From Stomorhina lunata (lineage: Eukaryota; Arthropoda; Insecta; Diptera; Rhiniidae), in NCBI GenBank assembly GCA_933228675.1, contig OW121742.1:41015072-41079071 (forward strand): DNA of 64,000 nt. Direction: 5' to 3'. Below, piece after piece: positions 11,440 through 19,657 of this stretch. The stretch's first letter is position 1. Each line of letters starts with the position of its first letter. The translations under genes were made by a program, and so were the position numbers. The notes under the pieces are model-generated. The model was not told where the DNA came from. It made no database searches and saw nothing but the letters and a program-made list of their open reading frames with translations.

Positions 11440-11652
11440 ATGGGAAATGAAAAGTCCAAAAATGAAGAGATCATAATATCAAATAATAACGACGGCTCGA
11501 ACACCATAGGCACAAGTCAAACATCGTTATTGTATTTGATAGTAATTTTACAATTAATTATAATTTTATTTCAACTACATAAAATGTATAGGAAATTTAT
11601 ACAGAACAAAGTAAAAGAAAGAATTTTACTTACTTCAAATAGTAGAATTTAA
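11440..11652 (+). CDS. Small putative myristoylated membrane protein upstream of gag
   Basis: A 70-residue ORF lies between the leader and gag. The start AAAAAAATGGGA has A at -3 and G at +4, a good context. The N-terminus MGNEKSK fits an N-myristoylation signal (Gly2, Ser6). Residues 11-28 are polar and Ser/Asn-rich. Residues 30-46 form one hydrophobic segment (L, I, V) long enough to span or embed in a membrane. A basic tail follows (K48, R51, K52, K57, K59, R61). I do not recognise a family. Small ORFs ahead of gag are, as I recall, reported in 412-type elements, but a function is not established. It could act at the membrane with Gag, regulate translation as an upstream ORF, or be non-functional. 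The stop is 145 bp before the gag start. Confidence 0.55.
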   Translation: MGNEKSKNEEIIISNNNDGSNTIGTSQTSLLYLIVILQLIIILFQLHKMYRKFIQNKVKERILLTSNSRI

Positions 11653-11797
11653 ATGTACATAAAACAAAAAAAAATAATAAAAATATATATATACATATAT
11701 AAAATATATACACACTTTATTGCAAACTTATGTTAATTAATAAAATGAAAATAAAAACAAGATAATAAGAAAATATTAAAATAGATCATTGTGAGTT
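11653..11797 (+). other. Short AT-rich spacer between small ORF and gag
   Basis: Contains a TATATA/ATATAT run at about 11684-11710. The gag ATG at 11798 has G at -3 and G at +4, an acceptable context. No splice or entry signal can be assigned with confidence. Confidence 0.5.
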
Positions 11798-13105
11798 ATG
11801 GAAAGTATATATGAACAGATAGACTCCATTATATCAAACGCAAAGAAATCCTTAGTGAGAGGTTATACATGTGACACGATTCAGAGTAAAAGAGTAGAAC
11901 TTAAAGAATTAGAAAACAAGTGTATAGAGATACTAGGAAATAAAGTAATAACAGAAGAACAAAGGCAAATACACACCTTGAAATTTAGAGAAAAGAAGGA
12001 AACAGCATTTCAGGTACTACAGAGCCACGAAGATAAACTTACAATTGAGACCTTAAAAAAACAAGTAGAAAATTCCACCATGACTAACGAAAGTTTAAAC
12101 ACGACAGAATTGGCATCAATCTCAAAATTGTTAACTGTTTTTGATGGTAACAAAAACGAATTAAATCCATTTATAGCAAATATTGAAATAGTTAAAGATA
12201 CATTACCTTCGTCAAAACATAATTCATTTTTCAATTTTATATATAAAACTAAAATTTCAAATAAAGTGCAAACCAAACTAAGACAGATATTAGTTCCTAC
12301 TGACTTAGGATCCTTAATTTCCACATTGAAAGAAGCATATAAGACAAATAAGACACCAAACATAATATTAAATGAATTAACTCGCATGGTTCAAACGGAT
12401 TCAATAAAGAAGTTTGCAGATAAGATAGAATCTTTAACTATGGAACTGAATGAAGTCCAAATAACCTCATTGGGGGAACAAAATAGGGATGTAATAAGTG
12501 AAACGAATGCCGTAATAGCATTCAATTCATTTAAAAATGGTCTTAAGAACAAAGAAATAACTAGGACTATAGAAGCGAGCCGAGTAAAGAAACTTAGTGA
12601 AGCTATTGAGATAGCAATGGAGGCTTCCACAGACATCAGACAGAGTCAAATACTGTTTCAAACGTCTCAACCAAGAAACAATATCAGAAATTTTGGAAAT
12701 GCAAATGGGAATAATGGGAATGGAAATTGTTTTTGTAACCGTAATAGTAACAATAACAATAATAATGACAGACATAATCATAATAGAAATACAAATCTTA
12801 ATAATTATGGATTCAACAGATACAATGGAAATGGTTTCAATAATAATAGAGGAGGTCGTGGCGGAATGAACAACGGCAATGGGGGAAATCATAGAAGATA
12901 TAATGATAGGAATCATAACAACAACAATGATTATCGAAGATATAATCATAGGAATTATAATAATAACAACAATAATTATCGCAACAATGGCAACTATCGT
13001 AACAGTAATAATAATAATAGAACTGCATATTGTATTCAAGAACAGGGAAACTCGCAGGATCCGGAGATTGTGAGATACCAGGAATCTCCGGAGCAGATTC
13101 AATAA
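11798..13105 (+). CDS. gag: Gag polyprotein of the LTR retrotransposon
   Basis: A 435-residue structural protein expected to form the cytoplasmic particle and bind genomic RNA. Residues 1-95 are charged and helical in character. About 95-285 is the region expected to hold the capsid fold (LLTVFDG near residue 113 and following helices); this is inferred from position and length. Residues about 290-408 are extremely rich in Asn, Arg and Gly, with RGGRGG at about 352-357. There is no CCHC zinc knuckle, so nucleic-acid binding is probably through the Arg/Gly/Asn tail, as known for mdg1-type elements. The frame is open with no damage. Its last 85 bp overlap the pol frame, and a -1 slippery site with a downstream stem-loop sits at codons GGA-AAC (13045-13051). 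Gag is therefore the default product and Gag-Pol a minority product. Confidence 0.9.
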   Translation: MESIYEQIDSIISNAKKSLVRGYTCDTIQSKRVELKELENKCIEILGNKVITEEQRQIHTLKFREKKETAFQVLQSHEDKLTIETLKKQVENSTMTNESLNTTELASISKLLTVFDGNKNELNPFIANIEIVKDTLPSSKHNSFFNFIYKTKISNKVQTKLRQILVPTDLGSLISTLKEAYKTNKTPNIILNELTRMVQTDSIKKFADKIESLTMELNEVQITSLGEQNRDVISETNAVIAFNSFKNGLKNKEITRTIEASRVKKLSEAIEIAMEASTDIRQSQILFQTSQPRNNIRNFGNANGNNGNGNCFCNRNSNNNNNNDRHNHNRNTNLNNYGFNRYNGNGFNNNRGGRGGMNNGNGGNHRRYNDRNHNNNNDYRRYNHRNYNNNNNNYRNNGNYRNSNNNNRTAYCIQEQGNSQDPEIVRYQESPEQIQ

Positions 13106-16100
13106 ATACAAACGCAATAGAATCAATAGATATAAACAGAATATTTAGCATTTCTGCAGATCTTAAAAACTATGTCAAATTTAATGTAAGAAACACACAT
13201 AGACCACTAACATTTCTAATAGATACAGGAGCCGATGTCTCACTGTGTAAAGAAGATATGTTACCTAAATATGAAGAAGATCCAGAAGATTGTTGTTTTT
13301 TAACAGGAATCACGAGAGAAGAAATAAGATCCTTGGGCTCTACTGAAATAGAAATAGAAATTGATGAAACAATATTTAAACATAAAATATATCTGGTGCA
13401 TTATAAATTTCCCATTTATACTGATGGTATACTTGGACGGGATTTTCTGCTAAGATATAATTGTAATATTAACTATGAAACATTTGTATTAACTATTAAC
13501 ATCAAACAAGAGACCTTGGTACTGCCAATACACAATAACACATTTAAGATAAATACCATAAGAATACCACCTAGAAGTGAAATTATTACTCCTTTTGACT
13601 TGGAGATTGAGGAAGATGTAGTGGTTTGTAATAGAGAGATTTCTGAAGGTGTATTCATAGCAAATGCCATAATTCCAAAAGATGGAAACAAACACATAAA
13701 AATATTGAATGTATTGAACAAAACCACTATAATAAAGAATTTGAGAATAGATACTGTACCACTAAAAAACTATGATATATACAAAACCAGTAATGAAGGA
13801 GCGTCGGTGGCTGATAAAACACGTTTCAGTGAGGTATTAAGTGAACTTAAAATAGACACCAATGATGAATTTGCAAAAGAAGAATTGTTAAAGATACTTG
13901 AGAGATATCAGTCCATATTTCACTTGAATAGTGAGAACTTGACAACCAATAATTTTTACAAGCAGACAATTAGGTTAAATGATACAAGCCCAGTTTACAT
14001 AAAAAACTACCGCTTACCACAGACTCATGCGGAAGAAATCGATAATCAAGTTAAGGAACTTTTAAAACATAAAATCATAGAGCCATCAGTGAGCCCATAC
14101 AACGCACCTCTTTTGCTGGTCCCAAAGAAAGGACAGAATGACATAAAAAAATGGAGATTGGTGGTTGACTTTAGGAAGCTCAACAACAAAATAATTAATG
14201 ACAAGTTTCCTTTAACACGACTGGATGATGTTTTGGATAGGTTGGGAAGAGCAAAGTATTTTTCTACGTTGGATATGACAAGTTCATTTCATCAAATTGA
14301 ACTAGACCAAGACTCAAGACCTTTTACAGCATTTTCAACTTCTAATGGTCATTACCAATATACGAGATTGCCTTTTGGACTTAAAATATCTTCAAATAGT
14401 TTTCAGAGAATGCTAACCATAGCATTAGCTGGTTTGGAAAGCGAAGCATTTTTATATGTAGACGACATAATAGTTTTCGGTTGCAGTTTGAAACATCACA
14501 ATCGTAACTTGATAAATGTTTTTGACAGATTATCTAAATATAATCTTAAGTTGAATGCAAGTAAATGTTGTTTTTTAAAACCAGAAGTTGTTTACTTGGG
14601 ACATTTGATAACGTCAACAGGTATCAAACCAGATCCGAGCAAGTATGAAGCAATTTCTAAGTATCCCAGACCCAACAATGCTGATGAAGTACGAAGATTT
14701 GTAGCGTTCTGTAACTACTACAGAAGATTTATCAAAAACTTTGCAGGTATAGCAAACTGTCTGAATAATCTATTGAAAAAGGGTAAGAAATTTGAATGGT
14801 CACAAGAATGTCAAGTAGCTTTTGAAACCCTTAAGAACAAACTAAGTAGCCCGCCAATCTTGCAGTATCCAAATTTTGATGAGGAATTCATTTTAACAAC
14901 AGATGCGTCGGATTTCGCACTGGGTGCAGTTTTGTCACAAGGCCCTGTGGGAGATGACTTACCAATATCATATGCAAGTAGATCCCTTAATAAACATGAA
15001 AGAAATAAACCAGTAATTGAAAAAGAATTATTGGGTATATATTGGGGAATACAATTTTTCAGACCATACTTGTATGGAAGGAAATTTACAGTTGTCACTG
15101 ACCACAGACCACTGGTTTCACTGTTTTCACATAGAAATCCTAGTTCAAAATTAACAAGGATAAGATTAGAACTTTCTGAATACGATTTTGAGATTGTGTA
15201 TAAAAAGGGTATTAACAACTCGAATGCAGATGCATTGTCAAGAATTCAAATTGATTCTACAATCCTTAGGGGTATGATACCATTGCAGAACGATGAAAAC
15301 ATAAAGAGAACACTGATAGTTACAAGAGGTATGAAGAAGAAGTCATCAGAAAAGAATATTACTAATGAAAATAAATTTATGAGTGAATCCCGTAGGGAGA
15401 CTGATCAACTCCATATGTGGGATTGCACATCAATAAATGACATAAAGCGCGCAACTAAACTAAAGTTTATATTAGAAAAAAGGCCAAATGAAGATATAAA
15501 AACTCTATATGAATATATAGTAGAAAATGATAAAGCTAATAACGAAACACGTGTTAGATGTAGTGATAATCCAAAGTGCTTAGGTACTCTTTTGGAGAAG
15601 CTTTCATCTTATTTAAAAGATACAAGAATGAACAGATTTGCAATCGACAGTAATGATGCAATATTTAATAAAATTCCTGCAGGTGAATTCAAGGCCAGAT
15701 ATAATGAAATAAATAAAATGAATAAAGATGACATAATAATAATGCTGTATACAAAACCTCAGAATATAGTTAGTAAGGATAGAAGACTGGAACTAATGGA
15801 ATTATATCATAACACTCCCCATGGAGGACATTTTGGAATACGAAAAACAATAATGAAATTGAAACAAAAATACATATGGAAAGGAATGAATAAAGATATA
15901 AAAAATTACATATCAAAGTGTGATCTATGCCAAAGAAACAAACAAATTAGACACACAAAAGAACCATTGAAAACAACAGATACACCAATTAACAGTTTTG
16001 AAACGATAGTGATAGATACGGTTGGTCCATTGCGTCCAACAAATAATTTCAGATATATATTAACCATGCAATGCGAATTGACTAAATACTTGATTGCTTG

Positions 16101-16803
16101 TCCGATTGAGACAAAAGAAGCCAAGTCAGTAGCAAGAGCATTGGTGGAAAACGTAATACTTAGATATGGTTTGTTCAAGGTACTTAAATCAGACAGAGGA
16201 ACAGAATTTACAAACGAATTAATAAAAGAGATATGCAAATCCTTGAAGATAGAACAAAAATTTTCAACACCATACCATCACGAAACACTGGGAACTATTG
16301 AGAGGAATCACAGAGTACTAAATGAATACTTTTTATCCTTTGTAGAGGATAATGATTGGGAACAATGGATACCTTATTATACATTTGCATATAACACAAC
16401 ACCTCATGTCGATACCGAATACTCACCATTTGAATTAATTTTCGGTAAATTACCAAGTTTGCCTGGAGATGAAATAATGAATCATCCAAAGGTTTATAAT
16501 TTTGAGAATTATGCCAATGAAGTAAAATCAAGATTGAAATATTCTTTACAAAATGCGAGGAACATTGTAGAGAAAATAAAAACAAACAGACATATAGAAT
16601 CATACAATAAAATAAATAGTATAGACTTAGAAATAGGTGATCTAGTGTTAGTGAAAGTAGAAAATAGGAAAAAACATGAACCACCTTATAAAGGACCATT
16701 TAAAATAAATAATATAGATGATGTAAATGTAACAGTAGAAATAAATAACAAAAATAAAACCTTCCATAAGAATTTATTAAAGAAATACAACAAAGAAAAA
16801 TAA
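13021..16803 (+). CDS. pol: Pol polyprotein: protease, reverse transcriptase, RNase H, integrase
   Basis: The frame is open from 13021 with no ATG near its start (13030 is TTG), so it is expected to be made as Gag-Pol by -1 frameshift. Residues here count from 13030. Protease: LIDTGAD with Asp65. Reverse transcriptase: WRLVVDFRKLN at 375, LDMTSSF with Asp415, YVDD at 476-479. RNase H: TTDASD at 623-628, then an IEKELL block and TDHRPL. Integrase zinc finger: His927, His934, Cys964, Cys967. Catalytic core: Asp996, Asp1055, Glu1091, the last two separated by 35 residues. A GPY/F-like module (YKGPFKI) lies near 1220. All catalytic residues are present and the 1257 codons are uninterrupted, which is full length for a gypsy-type pol. 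The pieces should be cut apart by the encoded protease; replication occurs in cytoplasmic particles and integration in the nucleus. No env ORF follows. Confidence 0.96.
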   Translation, partial: NCILYSRTGKLAGSGDCEIPGISGADSINTNAIESIDINRIFSISADLKNYVKFNVRNTHRPLTFLIDTGADVSLCKEDMLPKYEEDPEDCCFLTGITREEIRSLGSTEIEIEIDETIFKHKIYLVHYKFPIYTDGILGRDFLLRYNCNINYETFVLTINIKQETLVLPIHNNTFKINTIRIPPRSEIITPFDLEIEEDVVVCNREISEGVFIANAIIPKDGNKHIKILNVLNKTTIIKNLRIDTVPLKNYDIYKTSNEGASVADKTRFSEVLSELKIDTNDEFAKEELLKILERYQSIFHLNSENLTTNNFYKQTIRLNDTSPVYIKNYRLPQTHAEEIDNQVKELLKHKIIEPSVSPYNAPLLLVPKKGQNDIKKWRLVVDFRKLNNKIINDKFPLTRLDDVLDRLGRAKYFSTLDMTSSFHQIELDQDSRPFTAFSTSNGHYQYTRLPFGLKISSNSFQRMLTIALAGLESEAFLYVDDIIVFGCSLKHHNRNLINVFDRLSKYNLKLNASKCCFLKPEVVYLGHLITSTGIKPDPSKYEAISKYPRPNNADEVRRFVAFCNYYRRFIKNFAGIANCLNNLLKKGKKFEWSQECQVAFETLKNKLSSPPILQYPNFDEEFILTTDASDFALGAVLSQGPVGDDLPISYASRSLNKHERNKPVIEKELLGIYWGIQFFRPYLYGRKFTVVTDHRPLVSLFSHRNPSSKLTRIRLELSEYDFEIVYKKGINNSNADALSRIQIDSTILRGMIPLQNDENIKRTLIVTRGMKKKSSEKNITNENKFMSESRRETDQLHMWDCTSINDIKRATKLKFILEKRPNEDIKTLYEYIVENDKANNETRVRCSDNPKCLGTLLEKLSSYLKDTRMNRFAIDSNDAIFNKIPAGEFKARYNEINKMNKDDIIIMLYTKPQNIVSKDRRLELMELYHNTPHGGHFGIRKTIMKLKQKYIWKGMNKDIKNYISKCDLCQRNKQIRHTKEPLKTTDTPINSFETIVIDTVGPLRPTNNFRYILTMQCELTKYLIACPIETKEAKSVARALVENVILRYGLFKVLKSDRGTEFTNELIKEICKSLKIEQKFSTPYHHETLGTIERNHRVLNEYFLSFVEDNDWEQWIPYYTFAYNTTPHVDTEYSPFELIFGKLPSLPGDEIMNHPKVYNFENYANEVKSRLKYSLQNARNIVEKIKTNRHIESYNKINSIDLEIGDLVLVKVENRKKHEPPYKGPFKINNIDDVNVTVEINNKNKTFHKNLLKKYNKEK
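13045..13092 (+). promoter_or_regulatory. -1 ribosomal frameshift signal between gag and pol
   Basis: Heptamer GGGAAAC at 13045-13051 lies in gag frame as G GGA AAC, the X XXY YYZ form. An 8-nt spacer follows, then a perfect 10-bp stem: TCCGGAGATT at 13060-13069 pairs with AATCTCCGGA at 13083-13092 around a 13-nt loop. A -1 slip here leads into the pol frame, which is open from 13021. Heptamer, spacer and stem all match the known requirements for programmed -1 frameshifting. Efficiency is not known. Confidence 0.85.
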
Positions 16804-17034
16804 AATGTAATTTAAAACCAAATTGAAAATTCTTTTTAATGATCTACACCAAGGAATAACCTACTTATAAGAATACAAAAAAAAAAAAAAAATAATAATA
16901 ATAATAATAAACATATTCATTATAATATTCATTTATTCATGTATCAAATACTTTCATAGAATTAAGCAAGAAATAATAATAATAACAAAGAAAAATTTTC
17001 CAAATCTAAACAAAAAACTTGTAAAATTTTTCTT
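16804..17034 (+). other. Non-coding segment between pol and the polypurine tract
   Basis: 231 bp with an A-run and an AAT microsatellite at about 16875-16912. No reading frame for an envelope protein is present, so the element is env-less as it stands. Confidence 0.75.
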
Positions 17035-17045
17035 AAGGGCGAGGG
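17035..17045 (+). other. Polypurine tract
   Basis: AAGGGCGAGGG ends directly at the 3' LTR (one C interrupts the purines). This is where second-strand DNA synthesis would be primed. Confidence 0.8.
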
Positions 17046-17462
17046 TGTAGTGTGCACATGTTTGTAGTGCACATGATCGACCACCCATGCACAATCACTT
17101 AATCATACATGCATGTTTTCTGTAAGTAATATCATTGTCCCATTTTTTAGTAAAGTCATTTGTTATTTTAGAACTTTGTTTAATTTAATATTTTTGCTTT
17201 GTTTGATTTAATATTTTGCATAGAACAAAGCGATTGACCAATAATTAGGTCACTAGTTTCATTTGGGAATTAAATTGCATGATTGAGAAACTCAAAGAGA
17301 AAACTTTAGATTCTTGCATGTGTGATTTGAGTGCATTTAGATTTAGAAATTATTTTGTAAGTATTTAAGGCTAGGATTGTAAGAAATAAAGTTAGTTGTT
17401 AATTGTTATCAAAACACATAACACTTGTTATTATTTAAATATACCCCGAAAAGGACATAACA
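17046..17462 (+). repeat. 3' LTR of the retrotransposon
   Basis: 417 bp, the same length and apparently the same sequence as the 5' LTR at an offset of 6518. AATAAA at 17385-17390 is the expected polyadenylation signal. The 3' flank begins CTCCGCTC. Confidence 0.95.
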
Positions 17463-18270
17463 CTCCGCTCAAAATAAAAAATAAAAGCAAATTATCAGCT
17501 CCAATTTCATAATAATCATAATAATTTGCAACTCAATGACAAAGTAAGCTGCTCATTCAATGGCTGCAATGAAATGAACAAAAAAGGAAAATAATTGCAA
17601 AAAAAAATAATTATAATTAAAAAAAAAAATTTTGCCAAGAAACCCTTTAATTTTGTTCTAAATACAAACTTTCAAAGCGGATGTAAAAATTTCTTTTCTT
17701 TAGATATAAAAACTAAAATTTCATTCAAGGTGTTAAATGTCATCTTTGTGGAAAAAAATACAAATTTAATGACAAACGACAAAATCACGTGCTTTTGTTA
17801 ACGCATTCAAAGGACAAAAAGGATAAGAAATCAGATACTTTAACATTTTTATGAAGAGTCTTGATATTGAAATTTAATCAAAGGCGAATAAAAAAAATCG
17901 AATTACAAACACCCACCACAATCCGTTTTGTTACAAAACTATTCTTAACAATTTCGAGAAAAAAAAATATGAGCGCCAAAAAAATTTTTTGAAATCGGCA
18001 ACAACTCGTGACACAAAAACCTTATGATCAGTGAATTTTTTGTTCAAATTAAAGCAGACAGACCTTAAAAAAAATATCTACAGACATTTTTAAAGGATGA
18101 TTGAGCAGCCGTTATCCTTTGCACTTGGCTACTATAAAGATTTATGAAATATACTCAAACATGGCCAGAAGCCTAAAGGTATTAAATATTATTTTATTTT
18201 ATACTAGTTACTTTGACATGACGTTGCCCGGGTAATAAATCATTTCTGCTCACTGTTGTGTTACCCCATT
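17463..18270. other. Unassigned AT-rich sequence
   Basis: No gene is recognised; the longest frame (68 codons) is A/K-rich and looks accidental. No duplicate of the sequence just 5' of the LTR element is found here. Confidence 0.5.
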
Positions 18271-18284
18271 CTAGAAAAATTAGT

Positions 18285-18605
18285 TACTATCATCCAACAA
18301 TCGTCAAACAGTAATCAATTAAACGTCAAACAATCACCAGTCAATAGTGTAAAAATTATAGAACAATCATAAAAAATCATTGAAATAACCACCAAACAGT
18401 CGTCAAACAGTCACCAAACAATCATCCAACAATCGCCAGAAAATCATCAAACAACCGTTTAACAATAGCCAAACAATCATTAAAAATCTTCCAACAATCA
18501 TCAGTCAATCAGTTATCAAATAACTATCAAACAACCGTCAAACAAGTATCAAATAAATGTGAAAAATCTTCAAACAATTGTCAAACAATCGCTGGTCAAA
18601 CTATT
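18285..18605. repeat. Degenerate short minisatellite based on CAATCGTCAAACA
   Basis: Irregular 10-12-bp units of the form CAATCATC, AAACAATCGTC, AAACAGTC, repeated about 25 times with many substitutions. It ends at the mariner boundary. Confidence 0.75.
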
Positions 18606-18622
18606 ATCAAACAATAGTCATA

Positions 18623-19657
18623 TATCGGGTTAAATTTCAAGCCCGATGTTGATTTTGAATAAAACACAAACTATTTAGGAAATTATTGTAATTTTATTTT
18701 ATTATGATATATTGGTATTACTCAATTATGTATGGAACAAAATATCGGCCAAATGGGCTCCGCGACCACGGCGGCACACCTCCATCCGATGGTCCAAATT
18801 TTCGATGACCCTGAGGCATAATGGAGGTTCTATGCCGTTAATGTGCCGAATTATCTCATTCTTTAGCTCTTGAATTGTTGCTGGCTTATCGACGTACACC
18901 TTTTCTTTCAAATAACCCCAAAGAAAAAGGTCCAACGGTGTCAAATCACATGATCTTGGCGGCCAATTGACATTGCCATTAAGTGAGATAACACGGCCAT
19001 TGAATTTGTTGCGCAAAAGAGCCATTCTTTCGTTAGCTGTGTGGCAAGTGGCACCGTCCTGCTGAAACCACATATCGTCCACATCCACATCTTCCAATTC
19101 GGGTCACAGTAACTTCTTGACCGGCCTCATTTTGGAAAAAATACGGCCCGATGATGCCGCCAGCCCATAAACCGCACCAAACAGTCACTCTTTGTGGGTG
19201 CATTGGTTTTTCGACAATCACTCTTGGATTCTCATTCTCCCAAATGTGACAATTCTGTTTATTGACGAATCCACTGAGGTGAAAATGTGCCTCATCACTG
19301 AAGATGATTTTCTTCGAAAATTGACGACGAGCATGAGAGGTGCAATTGTTGGGCACGACGACGAGTTGAGGTGGACGGCTCTTCAGCCACACTATCGCGA
19401 ACAGCAGCATTATTTTCTGCAGAACGAGCTGTACGAGCATGCACTGGTGTTCTCACATCTTCTACAGACCCGGTTTGCTCGAATTTTTCCACGATTTTTG
19501 AGATTGTACGCACATCAAATTGACCAAAAAAATCACGAAGTGCACGATATGTATTTTGATTTGAACGCCCATTTTCATAATAAGTTTGGATATCTTTAAC
19601 ACGTTGTTGGATTGTGTATCTCTCCATGGTTCAAATTGAGTAAGTCTGTTATGAATA
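18623..19657 (-). mobile_element. DD41D (rosa-type) mariner, defective copy
   Basis: About 1.03 kb on the minus strand, placed by its transposase. The ends are approximate. The 3' side starts near TA at 18624 with TCGGGTTAAATTTCAAGCC. The 5' side reads, on the minus strand, CATAACAGACTTACTCAATTTGAACC just before the start codon. These could be strongly diverged terminal repeats sharing an AATTT(C/G)AA core. The 5' end abuts the Helentron-like repeat at the point where the second copy (36402) departs, consistent with insertion at a TA. Confidence 0.7.
18726..19627 (-). pseudogene. DD41D mariner transposase, broken by deletions and frameshifts
   Basis: A cut-and-paste transposase of the Tc1/mariner superfamily, read from ATG at 19627 on the minus strand. 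The N-terminal helix-turn-helix part (MERYTIQQRVKDIQTYYENG) runs in one frame to about 19345. The catalytic domain resumes in a second frame (IIFSDEAHFHLSG, Asp at 19294-19296). It moves to a third frame near 19105 (WFQQDGATCHT, Asp at 19056-19058; CDLTPLDLFLWG, Asp at 18930-18932). All three catalytic Asp remain. The second and third are separated by 41 residues, which identifies the DD41D (rosa) group. Length is 902 bp against roughly 1.03 kb for an intact gene, so sequence is missing at both frame breaks. The longer loss is between the DNA-binding and catalytic domains. It cannot make an active enzyme. Confidence 0.88.

Larger units (their letters stand above)
10528..17462 (+). mobile_element. 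Complete Ty3/gypsy LTR retrotransposon, mdg1/412-like
   Basis: A structurally complete 6935-bp element: 417-bp LTR, primer binding site, 0.85-kb leader with a small ORF, gag, pol, polypurine tract and second LTR. Pol order is protease, reverse transcriptase, RNase H, integrase, which places it in Ty3/gypsy (Metaviridae-type) rather than copia. Three traits point to the mdg1/412 side of the family: Gag lacks a CCHC zinc knuckle, the PBS looks like an arginine-tRNA primer site, and there is no env. The clade placement relies on family knowledge. The LTRs appear identical and both long ORFs are open, so insertion is recent and the copy may be active. No target-site duplication is visible: 5' flank TAAA, 3' flank CTCC. 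Confidence 0.93.

Noticed and set aside
12010..13151. Minus-strand frames of 81-199 codons and a plus-strand overlapping frame opposite gag
   Set aside because: Shadows of the Asn-rich gag codons (AAT/AAC read in other frames); gag itself has clear domain and frame evidence.
16804..17034. Envelope gene of the LTR element
   Set aside because: Only 231 bp of AT-rich non-coding sequence separates pol from the polypurine tract.
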